Origin: Methanobacteriota archaeon
GTDB taxonomy: Archaea > Thermoplasmatota > Poseidoniia > Poseidoniales > Poseidoniaceae
Direction: 5' to 3'
Assembly: GCA_004195635.1 (NCBI GenBank)
Contig: PSPT01000007.1
Span: forward strand, 1 to 62,337
DNA: 62,337 nt
Shown here one piece after another: positions 28,729-37,445 of the stretch; the stretch's first letter is position 1, and every line of letters begins with the position of its first letter. Both the position numbers and the translations under genes were made by a program. The notes below the pieces were generated by a model, which made no database searches, was not told the DNA's origin, and saw only the letters and a list, made by a program, of their open reading frames with translations.

Positions 28729-29421
28729 ATGATGGTCATTGATAACCAAAAACACGAACATTTATCTGCGCAACGATTGTTAATCCAAATACGCTTGCCA
28801 GAAGGGCATTGGGCTGGCGATCTCACTCGCCAATTACCTCATGCAGTATTGCGAGTTGAGGAACATATGCCTCTATCCAAGGGAATGGGTACGGCAAAAA
28901 CCCTCATCAATGGACCGAACATGGACCAATGCCTTGATTTACTTGATAATCATGAGGGAATTGATGAAGTTTCAATATATTCAGCAAATGACACAATGCT
29001 AGACCTTAACCTAACAATAAAACGTGGGGGCGGTGGATTCTTGCGAGCGCTTTCTAGAGCTACCGTAGTCCCTAAAACACCTTTTGAAGTAAGAGATGGC
29101 TGGGTTGAGTGGGAGTTTTCCACGGACCAGAAACATGCAAGAACCCTCATTGGCGCATTGAAGGTCGGAGACATCCCGCATCGAATCCTCTCTTTTGGCC
29201 ATGAACAACCAACACGCTTACTCACACCACGCCAGCGTGAAGTTTTTGATTTGGCAGTGCTAGAAGGCTATTATGATTCACCGAGAAGAATTACACTTAC
29301 TTCTTTGGCCGAAAAACTATCTGTTTCCAAATCTACCGTTTGTGAACTGATTCATATTATTGAACACCGGATTGTTAACGAATTCAGTGATTCAATTCGA
29401 CGCCGAAGTCCGAGTGAGTGA
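28729..29421 (+). CDS. Bat-type HTH (HTH_10) transcription regulator
   Basis: About 230 residues. The last 60 residues (LTPRQREVFDLAVLEGYYDS to the end) match the HTH_10 domain of haloarchaeal Bat-type activators. The preceding 160 residues form two ferredoxin-like halves, as in other Bat-family sensors without PAS or GAF domains. It probably responds to an unknown ligand. Start uncertain: the frame opens at a GTG (28657), but an ATG pair at 28729/28732 avoids a Cys/Arg-rich extension. It precedes the di-iron oxygenase gene and could regulate it. Confidence 0.75.
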   Translation: MMVIDNQKHEHLSAQRLLIQIRLPEGHWAGDLTRQLPHAVLRVEEHMPLSKGMGTAKTLINGPNMDQCLDLLDNHEGIDEVSIYSANDTMLDLNLTIKRGGGGFLRALSRATVVPKTPFEVRDGWVEWEFSTDQKHARTLIGALKVGDIPHRILSFGHEQPTRLLTPRQREVFDLAVLEGYYDSPRRITLTSLAEKLSVSKSTVCELIHIIEHRIVNEFSDSIRRRSPSE

Positions 29422-29766
29422 ACAAAATCAACAATTCCATACTGGTATACCCGATGGGGGTTTTCTTACTTGTTCAAAAATCATGGCTAGAATCTACTGG
29501 AAATTACTGAAGAAAACTTGCTTAATTTCAAAGAATGCGGTCTTAATTTGAGACCAGATTACCAAAACTAGTAGCAACTATTTTCCTACTTCGCGGAGGC
29601 CATGTGATTTCTGAATCAGAAAGCAGGCTAGTAGAGACTTAGTTGAGAATTTCGTACATTTTATGGACCTAGAAGGTGGTGAGCAAACGACCTAATTTTT
29701 TAGGGCGGCCAAAAAAACCGCGCATGTTCGGTCATTCTTCAAAAGGGGGGCGCCTTTGGGAGTATC
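29422..29766. other. 345-bp non-coding region upstream of the di-iron oxygenase gene
   Basis: No open frame of note. It holds a perfect inverted repeat GGTCTTAATTTGAGACC (29539..29555), a near-palindrome TTCTGAATCAGAA, and CTAGTAG repeated about 60 bp apart. A weak AGGT/ACCT stem at about 29672..29694 is followed by a run of six T. The element GTTCGGTCATTCTTCAAAAGG (29726..29746) begins 41 bp before the ATG. It may contain a small RNA and its terminator, or operators for the Bat-type regulator. Confidence 0.45.
29539..29555. promoter_or_regulatory. Inverted repeat GGTCT-N7-AGACC
   Basis: Perfect 5-bp arms with a 7-bp spacer in the gap between the Bat-type regulator and the oxygenase gene. 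Possible operator or small-RNA stem; no direct support. Confidence 0.35.
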
Positions 29767-30936
29767 ATGACGAAATTACCTGTAACCTTTGATGACTGGG
29801 TTGAAAACTTCGGTGAATGGCAAAAGAAAATCGGTTACAACCCCGCTTGGGCAGGTGATTTTGATTTTTGCATTAAATTTGATTGGGACCGTGCCGGAAA
29901 TGAAATTGAGTTTGGAGATTATTTTGGACAGAAAAAGTGGGAACGCTCTCTTCAAATTCCGCACCAAAATATTCGGGATTCACTTCTCACTCTAATCACC
30001 GTTCAAGGCGATACCGAATTTGCCAGTGTTGAGCAACAAAGACACCTACTTGATACCGCACCAACAGAATACGACCGATATGCAGCTGCCCGTATTATGG
30101 CGGAAGAGCAGCGCCATGGTTGGCAAATGTGCTACCTGCTAATGACTTATTTTGGCAAGCAAGGTGCACGGGAAGCACAGAAATTACTTGAGCGCAATTC
30201 CCAAGATGGAAATCGCCTACTCGGCTCATTTAACCAACTTATCCCACATTGGTTGGACTTCTTTTGCTTCACAATGTTTATTGATAGAGATGGAAAATAT
30301 CAATTAGGCATGCTATCCACTTCAAGTTTCAAACCGCTCGCAGCAAGCATGGGACCAATGCTCAAAGAGGAATCTTTTCACCTTGGAAGTGGAGCAAACG
30401 GACTTCGCCGAGTAGTCAAGGCTGGCATTATCCCCCTAGACTTGCTTCAAAGATACATTAACAAATGGAGTGCAACGGCCTACGATCTCTTTGGAACAGA
30501 TAACTCAACATCTGCTGAATGGGCATATGTTTGGGGAATCAAAGGGCGTTGGGATGAACGCAAAAAGCAAGAGGAAGGTAAAGACGTAGTTAGGGAGCGC
30601 CTCAATGAAGAATCACGCCAACATTATCATGATGAAATTACCGAAGAAATTGAAAAATTAAACGCCCATCTTCCAGAAGGGGCCACACCACTAATTGTAC
30701 CGAGTATGAAATTCGGCAGAGGCATTGGTGACTTTGCAGGAATGCGATATTCTGTTGAAGGAATTGCATTTGATGGAAATGATGATGAGTGGAATGAATA
30801 TTTGACCTCAGCCACACCATCCGATCAAGATGAAGATGACCTCAAAGGTTACTTTGAGCAAAAATGGATTGAGCACCGAGAACCAACACGAAAGATGCGT
30901 GAATCAGGTATCGGTCAAATTCAATTGTCAAATTAA
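29767..30936 (+). CDS. PaaA/BoxB-like di-iron epoxidase subunit
   Basis: 389 residues, ferritin-like. Two ExxH pairs, Glu114-His117 (EEQRHGW) and Glu202-His205 (EESFHLG), have the spacing expected for a carboxylate-bridged di-iron site. The EEQRHGWQM motif and length fall between PaaA (phenylacetyl-CoA 1,2-epoxidase) and BoxB (benzoyl-CoA 2,3-epoxidase), enzymes that epoxidise aromatic CoA thioesters with O2. The PaaC, PaaB and PaaD partners are not seen nearby. A CysJ-like reductase, PaaG-like isomerase, PaaH-like dehydrogenase and aldehyde dehydrogenase within 6 kb support a role in aerobic acyl-CoA catabolism. Substrate unknown. Confidence 0.7.
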   Translation: MTKLPVTFDDWVENFGEWQKKIGYNPAWAGDFDFCIKFDWDRAGNEIEFGDYFGQKKWERSLQIPHQNIRDSLLTLITVQGDTEFASVEQQRHLLDTAPTEYDRYAAARIMAEEQRHGWQMCYLLMTYFGKQGAREAQKLLERNSQDGNRLLGSFNQLIPHWLDFFCFTMFIDRDGKYQLGMLSTSSFKPLAASMGPMLKEESFHLGSGANGLRRVVKAGIIPLDLLQRYINKWSATAYDLFGTDNSTSAEWAYVWGIKGRWDERKKQEEGKDVVRERLNEESRQHYHDEITEEIEKLNAHLPEGATPLIVPSMKFGRGIGDFAGMRYSVEGIAFDGNDDEWNEYLTSATPSDQDEDDLKGYFEQKWIEHREPTRKMRESGIGQIQLSN

Positions 30937-30967
30937 TAATGACAATGATATCTCAGAGGGGTTTCAA

Positions 30968-31516
30968 GTGATTCCAGTCGCACTATTCGGCATTGATGTC
31001 AAACAGTGTGAGGAATTTTACCGCCAACTCCCAGCCCTATTAATTGAAGGTGGAGTATTTGACGAAAAATATGAAGCAATGCTTTATCGAGTTGAAGGAA
31101 GTTTATGCTTAGATCATCTTCACAAAATAGATGAATGGGCAGGTTTTCCAATAAGTGCATGGCCTGAAGAAATAGTATGGGAAATATTGATAGCCTTAGC
31201 AACTATTTCCTATCCAGATGTTTCACTTATTGAAAGCCTCCTTACTTTAGATGGACTTGATGCTTCAAGACTCTCTCATTGGTTACATATTTTGACAAAT
31301 GTATATCCAATATATGACAAAGATGCTTGTGCTGGATTACGTAAGTTGGGTTTAGTATGCCCATATGAAGTAACTGATATGGCCTCCTATGGACTCTATG
31401 TTTCACTAATTGAAGGAATAAAAGAATACGCCCCCGCAACCGCACTTCCTGAATATTCCCTGCCACGACAACGATTAATCCAATTAGGATTAGCCGCATG
31501 GGCAAAAAAGAACTGA
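30968..31516 (+). CDS. Helical hypothetical protein linked to the di-iron gene
   Basis: About 182 residues from a GTG at 30968, preceded by GAGGGG at suitable spacing; upstream codons in this frame lie inside the oxygenase gene. It is not recognised. The chain is alpha-helical and acidic, with no signal peptide or membrane helix. Segments include VIPVALFGIDVKQCEEFYRQ and YDKDACAGLRKLGLV. The 31-bp gap to the oxygenase stop suggests co-transcription and possibly a structural (PaaC-like) role, but no metal motif is seen. Confidence 0.55.
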   Translation: MIPVALFGIDVKQCEEFYRQLPALLIEGGVFDEKYEAMLYRVEGSLCLDHLHKIDEWAGFPISAWPEEIVWEILIALATISYPDVSLIESLLTLDGLDASRLSHWLHILTNVYPIYDKDACAGLRKLGLVCPYEVTDMASYGLYVSLIEGIKEYAPATALPEYSLPRQRLIQLGLAAWAKKN

Positions 31517-31661
31517 AATGTATTGTAATGGTTGAAGTAACAAATTAGTAGAAAAGTCATTTATTCAGCACATTTTCTCACATTATTGGTAATTGATTTC
31601 AGTTGATTATTTTCATGCTACCGAAAGTAATGGGTATCAACTACCCCCTGGAGCAACATAT

Positions 31662-31668
31662 AAGGAGG
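31662..31668 (+). promoter_or_regulatory. Strong Shine-Dalgarno sequence AAGGAGG
   Basis: AAGGAGG seven bases before the ATG at 31676 fixes the transporter start and shows that this genome uses leadered translation at some genes. Confidence 0.7.
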
Positions 31669-31675
31669 GCGAAAT

Positions 31676-32659
31676 ATGACTGGTTCAACTAAATTGAATG
31701 TCGCCAATCAACAACAGGGAAGTGCAACATGGATAATCCACCTCAAACTTCTCTTTGTTGCTGTAGCATGGGGGTTAGGCTGGACCGCTGGTCGCGTCAT
31801 GGCACTCAATATGCCGCCGGTAAGTGCTGCGTGGTTGCGCTATATTATCGCCATTCCATGCTTAATGGCTTGGATGGTTTATCTTGAAGGTTGGCGAGTA
31901 CCAACGAAGCAAGAATGGAGGAAAATTATTCTAATTGGAATTTTATCCACATTCCTTTATCAAACATTCTTTATGTATGGAATGAAATGGACCGCGGCGG
32001 GTGATGCCTCCCTTGTTATCGCCTTCAATCCGCTATTCACTGCATTACTTGCGATTCCATTACTAGGGAACAAAATCACCAACCGACTTGGTTGGGGTTT
32101 GCTTTTGGGAGTAGGGGGGATCTTAGTGATTTTCACTCAAAGCCCAAATGTAAACATACCCGCTAATGAACGAATTCTAGGAGATACATTGATTGCAATT
32201 GCCGCTTTAGTGTGGGCATTTGCTTCTATTCAGATAAAAAAAGCAATGAATAATCCTACAAGCGACTCTATCAAGCCATTAACTCCCTTAGCAATTACTG
32301 TGTGGGCATCTATAGTTGGATTGGCCTTCCTCACCCCATGGGCAGGTGTTGAAACTTACCAGCATGGAATTCCCATAATCGACATTTACACTTGGGCAGC
32401 AATAGTATTTCTTGCAATAGGTTCAACTGTGATTTCCTATGTTTGGTTTGCACAAGGAATAAAGGAACTTGGAGAATCATATGCAGCATTATATGTATAT
32501 CTTGTACCCCCTTTTGGTATCATTTCAGGTTGGGTATTGCTTGATGAAAAACTTGGTTGGTCTCTATTAATTGCATTAATGTTGATAATTGGCGGAGTTG
32601 CCCTTGCACAGTCCGAGGCCAAGCAAGAACCATCTCAAACAATAACTGAAAACCTTTGA
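31676..32659 (+). CDS. EamA/DMT-family transporter
   Basis: 327 residues with ten predicted membrane helices in two EamA repeats: LLFVAVAWGLGWTAGRVMAL at the start of repeat 1, and LIAIAALVWAFASIQIKKA at the start of repeat 2. It belongs to the drug/metabolite transporter superfamily, whose members export amino acids, sugars or metabolites. The position between the oxygenase pair and the hydroxyacyl-CoA dehydrogenase suggests transport of a pathway substrate, but direction and ligand cannot be read from sequence. Confidence 0.85.
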   Translation: MTGSTKLNVANQQQGSATWIIHLKLLFVAVAWGLGWTAGRVMALNMPPVSAAWLRYIIAIPCLMAWMVYLEGWRVPTKQEWRKIILIGILSTFLYQTFFMYGMKWTAAGDASLVIAFNPLFTALLAIPLLGNKITNRLGWGLLLGVGGILVIFTQSPNVNIPANERILGDTLIAIAALVWAFASIQIKKAMNNPTSDSIKPLTPLAITVWASIVGLAFLTPWAGVETYQHGIPIIDIYTWAAIVFLAIGSTVISYVWFAQGIKELGESYAALYVYLVPPFGIISGWVLLDEKLGWSLLIALMLIIGGVALAQSEAKQEPSQTITENL

Positions 32660-32681
32660 ACTATAACAGTCAGGGCAAACT

Positions 32682-33575
32682 ATGGGGATTCAAACAGTTG
32701 CGGTAATTGGAGCCGGCACAATGGGATCTGGAATTGCTCAAATATGTGCTCAAGCAGGATGGAAGACAAATTTATTTGATGCTTATCCAAATAGCCTTAC
32801 TGCTGGTATGTCACGTATTGATGCTTTTTGGAACAAAGGGATTGCTCGGGGAAAAACCACTCAATCAGAAAAGGATTTGTGGCAAGCAAATTTAAATCCG
32901 GTTTCGGATATGGCTGAAGCAGTATTGAATGCAGATTTGATAATAGAAGCAGTCCCCGAAATCCCTAGCCTAAAGCAGGAGATTTTTTCTGAACTTGACC
33001 GCCTTGCACCACCACATGCAATTCTTGGCACAAATACCTCAAGCCTATCCATTGCAGAAATTGCTTCGGCCACCTCGCGCCCAGAGAAAGTAATAGGAAT
33101 GCACTTCTTCAATCCAGTACCAATAATGAAATTGCTCGAATTAGTAAAACATGATAATACAAGTCAAGAAACAATTGATTTCGCCGAAAAAGCGGCTACG
33201 GCAATGGGAAAAACCAGTATTTTGGTTAAAGATGTACCTGGTTTCGCCACCAGCCGCCTAGGAGTTGTTCTTGGAAACGAGGCGATTAGAATGCTTGCAG
33301 ATGGAGTTGCAAGTGCAAGTGACATTGATGCAGCTATGGTTTTGGGTTATCGCCATCCAATGGGTCCACTTGCACTTTCGGATTTAGTTGGCTTGGATGT
33401 CCGAAGAGACATATTATTGAATTTACAAAAATCTTTTGATGATGATTCATATGCACCACACCCTCTCCTTGAAGCATTAGTAAGTGAAGGTAGTGTGGGA
33501 AAGAAATCCTCCAAAGGAATTTATGACTGGACAACCGGAGAAGCAGTTGATCGGGATGACTTACCTTCCTTTTGA
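32682..33575 (+). CDS. 3-hydroxyacyl-CoA dehydrogenase (Hbd/PaaH-like)
   Basis: 297 residues. The N-terminal NAD-binding GAGTMGSGIAQ, the catalytic segment MHFFNPVPIMKLLELV (His), KDVPGFATSRLG and the C-terminal dimerisation part (MGPLALSDLVGLD) match single-domain 3-hydroxybutyryl-CoA dehydrogenases. The enzyme oxidises L-3-hydroxyacyl-CoA with NAD+. In phenylacetate catabolism the homologous PaaH acts on 3-hydroxyadipyl-CoA; in butanoate metabolism Hbd acts on the C4 substrate. It follows the transporter by 22 bp on the same strand. Confidence 0.93.
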   Translation: MGIQTVAVIGAGTMGSGIAQICAQAGWKTNLFDAYPNSLTAGMSRIDAFWNKGIARGKTTQSEKDLWQANLNPVSDMAEAVLNADLIIEAVPEIPSLKQEIFSELDRLAPPHAILGTNTSSLSIAEIASATSRPEKVIGMHFFNPVPIMKLLELVKHDNTSQETIDFAEKAATAMGKTSILVKDVPGFATSRLGVVLGNEAIRMLADGVASASDIDAAMVLGYRHPMGPLALSDLVGLDVRRDILLNLQKSFDDDSYAPHPLLEALVSEGSVGKKSSKGIYDWTTGEAVDRDDLPSF

Positions 33576-33607
33576 GTCAAACATCTTTGTGAAGTTAAAA
33601 CTCGTAA

Positions 33608-33727
33608 TTAAGGAAAAAGTAATTCTCCGCACTCGGGGCATTCTGTTCCAGGAATCCATGCTCCAAGCATATATCCGCAGTGAGGGCACATTGAAATTGG
33701 TTCGTACTCATCCATCAATATACCCAT
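33608..33727 (-). CDS. Zinc-ribbon microprotein (39 aa)
   Basis: A short minus-strand frame from the ATG at 33727 to the TAA at 33608. Two CxxC knuckles, CPHCGYMLG and CPECGELLF, are separated by nine residues and followed by the stop. Codons and composition look genuine; it sits alone between two convergent acyl-CoA genes. A second in-frame ATG is at 33715. Such small ribbons often bind nucleic acid or act as a metallochaperone or oxygenase-associated electron component, but no function can be assigned. Confidence 0.65.
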   Translation of the reverse strand: MGILMDEYEPISMCPHCGYMLGAWIPGTECPECGELLFP

Positions 33728-33754
33728 AGAGGTCAACTATCATTAACCTTTTGA

Positions 33755-34543
33755 TTAATTAAAATCTGGTTTCCTCTTACTCAGAAAGGCATCTACTCCT
33801 TCAGAAAAATCAGCAGTTGGGCCGGCAGCCATGATGAGAATTTGTTCATGCCTCAAATGGGTCTCAAAGTCTTGACTTGATTGATTGTCCAATAAATGTT
33901 TTGTCGATTCACGAGTATGCTCTGCCAAGCCTCCCCATTTTTTTGCTAGATTAATTGCACTTGGAATTAATTCATCAATGCTTGTTATTTCATCTACTGC
34001 GCCGTAATCAAGTGCTTGAGAAGCAGACCAGCGCTCATTGTTTAGAAAAAACTTCTTGGCAATTTGCATTCCTACTAAACGCGGGAGTAACCAGGTAGTC
34101 CCGCCATCTGGAGATAGACCAAGGTTTGCGAAACCTGAAACCAACAATGCATTTTCGGAAGCAATTCGAACATCGCAAGCAAGAGCCAAACCAAAACCTC
34201 CACCTGCAGCGGCGCCATTGATTGCAGCGATACAGATTTTTGCGCTTTGTCGCATGCGGATTTGTAAGGGGTGAAGTTTACCGGTTAATTTCTCAATAAA
34301 ATCAACGATTGTGCCATCGTCAATAGTGGCCTTGAATTTGTTTAAATCAGCACCTGCGCAGAAAAAACGGCCACTCCCTGTAATTACAATTGCGCGAATA
34401 TCTTTATCATCTAATGCTCCATTAACTGAGGAAGAAATTGCATCCATCCCCTGTATTGAAAATCCCTTTGCAGCAGCATCACCCTGTAAGGTAAGCAAAG
34501 CAACACCCCCGTCAAAGTCTTGCCTTGACACTAACTCAGCCAT
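33755..34543 (-). CDS. PaaG-like enoyl-CoA isomerase (crotonase family)
   Basis: 262 residues, crotonase fold. The oxyanion region is FFCAGADLNKF and GAAAGGGFGLALACD. The usual hydratase glutamates are absent: FGLAL replaces CEIAL, and LGLSPDGGTTWLLPRLVG carries an Asp in the PaaG/PaaB position. That pattern is typical of ring-epoxide and delta-isomerases rather than hydratases, and fits the di-iron epoxidase nearby. The C-terminus (VDAFLSKRKPDF) is normal. It follows the aldehyde dehydrogenase on the same strand with a 39-bp gap. Confidence 0.82.
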   Translation of the reverse strand: MAELVSRQDFDGGVALLTLQGDAAAKGFSIQGMDAISSSVNGALDDKDIRAIVITGSGRFFCAGADLNKFKATIDDGTIVDFIEKLTGKLHPLQIRMRQSAKICIAAINGAAAGGGFGLALACDVRIASENALLVSGFANLGLSPDGGTTWLLPRLVGMQIAKKFFLNNERWSASQALDYGAVDEITSIDELIPSAINLAKKWGGLAEHTRESTKHLLDNQSSQDFETHLRHEQILIMAAGPTADFSEGVDAFLSKRKPDFN

Positions 34544-34582
34544 ACTATTCTCACATCCTAGTCAAACTATACATCATTACAA

Positions 34583-36028
34583 TTAACCTAGGTTTACATT
34601 CACATTCTTTACACGTGTGTAAAAGCGCATTGCATCTGCAGATTGCTCAATCCCAATTCCGCTTGCCTTCCAGCCAGTAAAAGCTGTTTGTGGGAAAGTA
34701 ATTGGATATTCGTTGATACTAACCATTCCGGATTCAATATCTCTTGCCATTCTGTGAGCAAGCCCAAGGTTTTGAGTCCAAACTCCATTTAACAATCCAA
34801 ATTCACTGGCATTTGCTAATTCCAAAGCCTCTGCTTCAGTTGAGAATGTTGTTACCGCCAATACGGGGCCAAATAATTCTTCTTGAAAGAGAATATCATC
34901 CTTGCCAACACTCTTGACAATGGTGGCTTCCATAAATGCACCGGACTCTAATTCTCCGCCCGGGCATCCTCCACCGATTACCAATTCATTTCCTTGTTCA
35001 AGCCCTTTTTGCAACAGGTCAAGGACCGATTGGCGGTGAGACTTGGAAACTAAGGAACCTATTCTAACACCATCGCTTAGCCCCGGCCCAATAGGCCATT
35101 TCTTGATTTCATTCACAATGTTTTCAATTAATTCATCGGCGACATCTTCGTGCACGATAAGTCTTGAACCTGCCCAACACATTTGCCCAGCATTCATGAA
35201 AATTCCAAAACAAACCGCTTTGGCACAATATCTAAGGTTTGCATCAGCGAAAACCACATTGGCCCCTTTGCCACCTAACTCAAGAGTAACAGGAGTTAAG
35301 TTTTCGGCTGCCCTTTGCATTACTTGCTTGCCCGTTGATACGCCTCCGGTTAGAACTATTCCGTCAACTCTAGCGGAACCAGCAAGTGCATTTCCAACTT
35401 CTCCACCCGGACCTGTTATTATTTGTAAGACTCCTGAAGGGAGGCCCGAGGACTCAACAACCTTTGCCCACGCAAGAAGTGAAAGAGGGGTAAGGGAGGC
35501 CGGTTTTGCAATCACCGTGCATCCGGATGCAAGAGCAGGTGCGATAGAACGAATTGCCAATTGGAGGGGGAAATTCCATGGAATAATATGTGCAGTCACT
35601 CCCAAAGGTTGACGAAGTGTGTAGTTTAACCTATTTCCTGGCACGGGGATCGTGCTCCCTTCTACCTTATCTGACCAGCCTGCAAAATACTCTAATGTCC
35701 ACGCACCAAAGCGAATTTCAGATAATGCTTCACGGAAAGTTTTTCCGTTGTTTTGCGATTCAATTTTTGCTAAATCCTTTGCCGCAGCATATGTGAGTTG
35801 AGCCATTTTTTGTAAAATCCGTCCACGGCCAGCAGGATCCATATTTGCCCAACTCGAATCTTTTAGTGCGAGTCTTGATGTCTCAATTGCCTTTTCGACA
35901 TCGGCAGCATTACTCCGAGGGACGGTTGCAATTACTTCACCACATGAAGGATCGTGAATGTCCATTGATTCACCACTTCCACTTGCGCACCACTCATTGC
36001 CGATTAGCATCAATTCTTCATTCGCCAT
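34583..36028 (-). CDS. NAD(P)-dependent aldehyde dehydrogenase
   Basis: 481 residues, full ALDH length. Seen are the cofactor region IIPWNFPLQLA, the catalytic base in VTLELGGKGANVV and the nucleophile in NAGQMCWAGSR. These match betaine-aldehyde/phenylacetaldehyde-type dehydrogenases, which oxidise aldehydes to acids. In Paa and Box pathways an ALDH handles the ring-opened aldehyde (PaaZ, BoxD). Co-directional with the PaaG-like gene, it could do the same here; a general detoxifying role is equally possible. Confidence 0.9.
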   Translation of the reverse strand: MANEELMLIGNEWCASGSGESMDIHDPSCGEVIATVPRSNAADVEKAIETSRLALKDSSWANMDPAGRGRILQKMAQLTYAAAKDLAKIESQNNGKTFREALSEIRFGAWTLEYFAGWSDKVEGSTIPVPGNRLNYTLRQPLGVTAHIIPWNFPLQLAIRSIAPALASGCTVIAKPASLTPLSLLAWAKVVESSGLPSGVLQIITGPGGEVGNALAGSARVDGIVLTGGVSTGKQVMQRAAENLTPVTLELGGKGANVVFADANLRYCAKAVCFGIFMNAGQMCWAGSRLIVHEDVADELIENIVNEIKKWPIGPGLSDGVRIGSLVSKSHRQSVLDLLQKGLEQGNELVIGGGCPGGELESGAFMEATIVKSVGKDDILFQEELFGPVLAVTTFSTEAEALELANASEFGLLNGVWTQNLGLAHRMARDIESGMVSINEYPITFPQTAFTGWKASGIGIEQSADAMRFYTRVKNVNVNLG

Positions 36029-36248
36029 GTTGCCCTCGAAGGGCGTCTACCTCAAGACCCCTTCGCAGAGAAAAATCTGCTCTATATGCAACAATAGCGC
36101 CAAGATTTTGCAATTGCTTTATTCGTTGTTTTCTACGAAAAATAAGTCTTGTGTTGAGACTATGTCATTTGGAAACCTTTGCACAAGTAGAAAATAGTCA
36201 AAGCCACCATATGTAATTACATTATGCGATAGTAAAAGGGGAGTATAT

Positions 36249-36914
36249 ATGGTACGCACAATTGGTATGAAAAGTACTTCCTTAGAAAAAAAAATCCGCT
36301 CTGGAGATAGACCTCCCCGATTGCTTCTTATTAGTGGTGCTACAGGCGTAGGAAAATCAACAACTGCAGTATCTGCAGCCAATAATTTAGGCTTTTCTCG
36401 TCTATTATCGACTGATGCAGTTAGAGAAATTATCCGTTCTGTAAGTGAGGATAGTGCACATTCAGCACTCAACCGTTCATCATTCAGCCGGGGCGAAGCA
36501 GGAGACCCTGTCGTTGATTGGCTCGAAACTTGTTTAGCGGTTGAGGCAGGTGTTCAAGCCACAGTATCTAGGGCAAGGAGAGAAGGAATTGATCTATGCT
36601 TAGAAGGCGTACATCTTGTGCCTGAAAACCGACTTCTTCGTGAATGGAAGGAAGCGGGAGGGGTTGCTGTAGGGATTGTCTTGCACATAAGTAATCCAGA
36701 TACACATCAATCCATGCTAAAGCAGCGCGAGGAGAATTCTTGGCGGAGAGCAGACAGATATCTCGCAGCACTTCCTCGTCTTCAAGCGATTCAAGAAGGA
36801 ATGCTGGAAAGAGCAAAAATATCAGATTGGGTAACAGTTGACCCAAGTCAAGTGGCTGATGTTGTTGACAGGATTAGTCATTTATTTGACCTCCAATGGA
36901 ATCAAAGAAAATGA
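36249..36914 (+). CDS. 2-phosphoglycerate kinase-like P-loop kinase
   Basis: 221 residues. The P-loop GATGVGKST and following segments (LGFSRLLSTDAVREIIRS, GIDLCLEGVHLVPENRLL) match the kinase domain of archaeal 2-phosphoglycerate kinase, which leads to cyclic 2,3-diphosphoglycerate. The N-terminal ATP-cone domain of the methanogen enzyme is missing, so another small-molecule substrate is possible. The ATG at 36249 is used; 36267 is the alternative. Divergent from the aldehyde dehydrogenase. Confidence 0.75.
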   Translation: MVRTIGMKSTSLEKKIRSGDRPPRLLLISGATGVGKSTTAVSAANNLGFSRLLSTDAVREIIRSVSEDSAHSALNRSSFSRGEAGDPVVDWLETCLAVEAGVQATVSRARREGIDLCLEGVHLVPENRLLREWKEAGGVAVGIVLHISNPDTHQSMLKQREENSWRRADRYLAALPRLQAIQEGMLERAKISDWVTVDPSQVADVVDRISHLFDLQWNQRK

Positions 36915-36977
36915 GCCTCCATTAACCTCAACATTTCTTCGCCACTAATTCGCAAAGAATATTACTCAGAGGGGTTT

Positions 36978-37445
36978 TCAAAGAGTGATTTGGGCCGTGA
37001 GAGTATATTCTAATCGTGCATGACGGTCTGCAATCCCCATATTTACAGTAACATTCCATAAACCATTTTCACCCTCAACAAATGGAGAGAGGACTTTTAT
37101 TTCAACACCTCTAATCTCCCCATGGTGTAATAAATCATCTGCAGTCCAGTTAACTGAAAGCCAAACTGCTTCTTCTTGACCTACACCTGCACTGACTAGT
37201 TCACTTGCACGTGAGTTCACTACATCCTCAAAAATGAAATTTACTTCCTTGCTAGTTTGCACGACTTCATCCGAAGTTGAATCATATGGTTGACCCAAGT
37301 TAGACAATGAAGTTCCATATGTTGACATAGACAAGAGGGACATCAACAATACGATTCCAGTTGCAAGAAGCATCTGTCCGCTTTCATCCTCGATAAGCCC
37401 TGATGAGGAATCTCTACCACTTCGGTTATGCTTGACTTTCTTCAT
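36978..37445 (-). CDS. Pilin-like/FlaG-like protein
   Basis: About 155 residues. A short basic N-terminus is followed by a single hydrophobic helix (SGQMLLATGIVLLMSLLSM), then an extracytoplasmic beta-rich domain (WNVTVNMGIADRHARLEYTL). This is the layout of archaeal pilin-like proteins, and the position at the end of a secretion-ATPase/GspF operon supports it. The ATG at 37445 overlaps the upstream stop (TGATG). No clear prepilin-peptidase site can be assigned. Confidence 0.7.
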   Translation of the reverse strand: MKKVKHNRSGRDSSSGLIEDESGQMLLATGIVLLMSLLSMSTYGTSLSNLGQPYDSTSDEVVQTSKEVNFIFEDVVNSRASELVSAGVGQEEAVWLSVNWTADDLLHHGEIRGVEIKVLSPFVEGENGLWNVTVNMGIADRHARLEYTLTAQITL

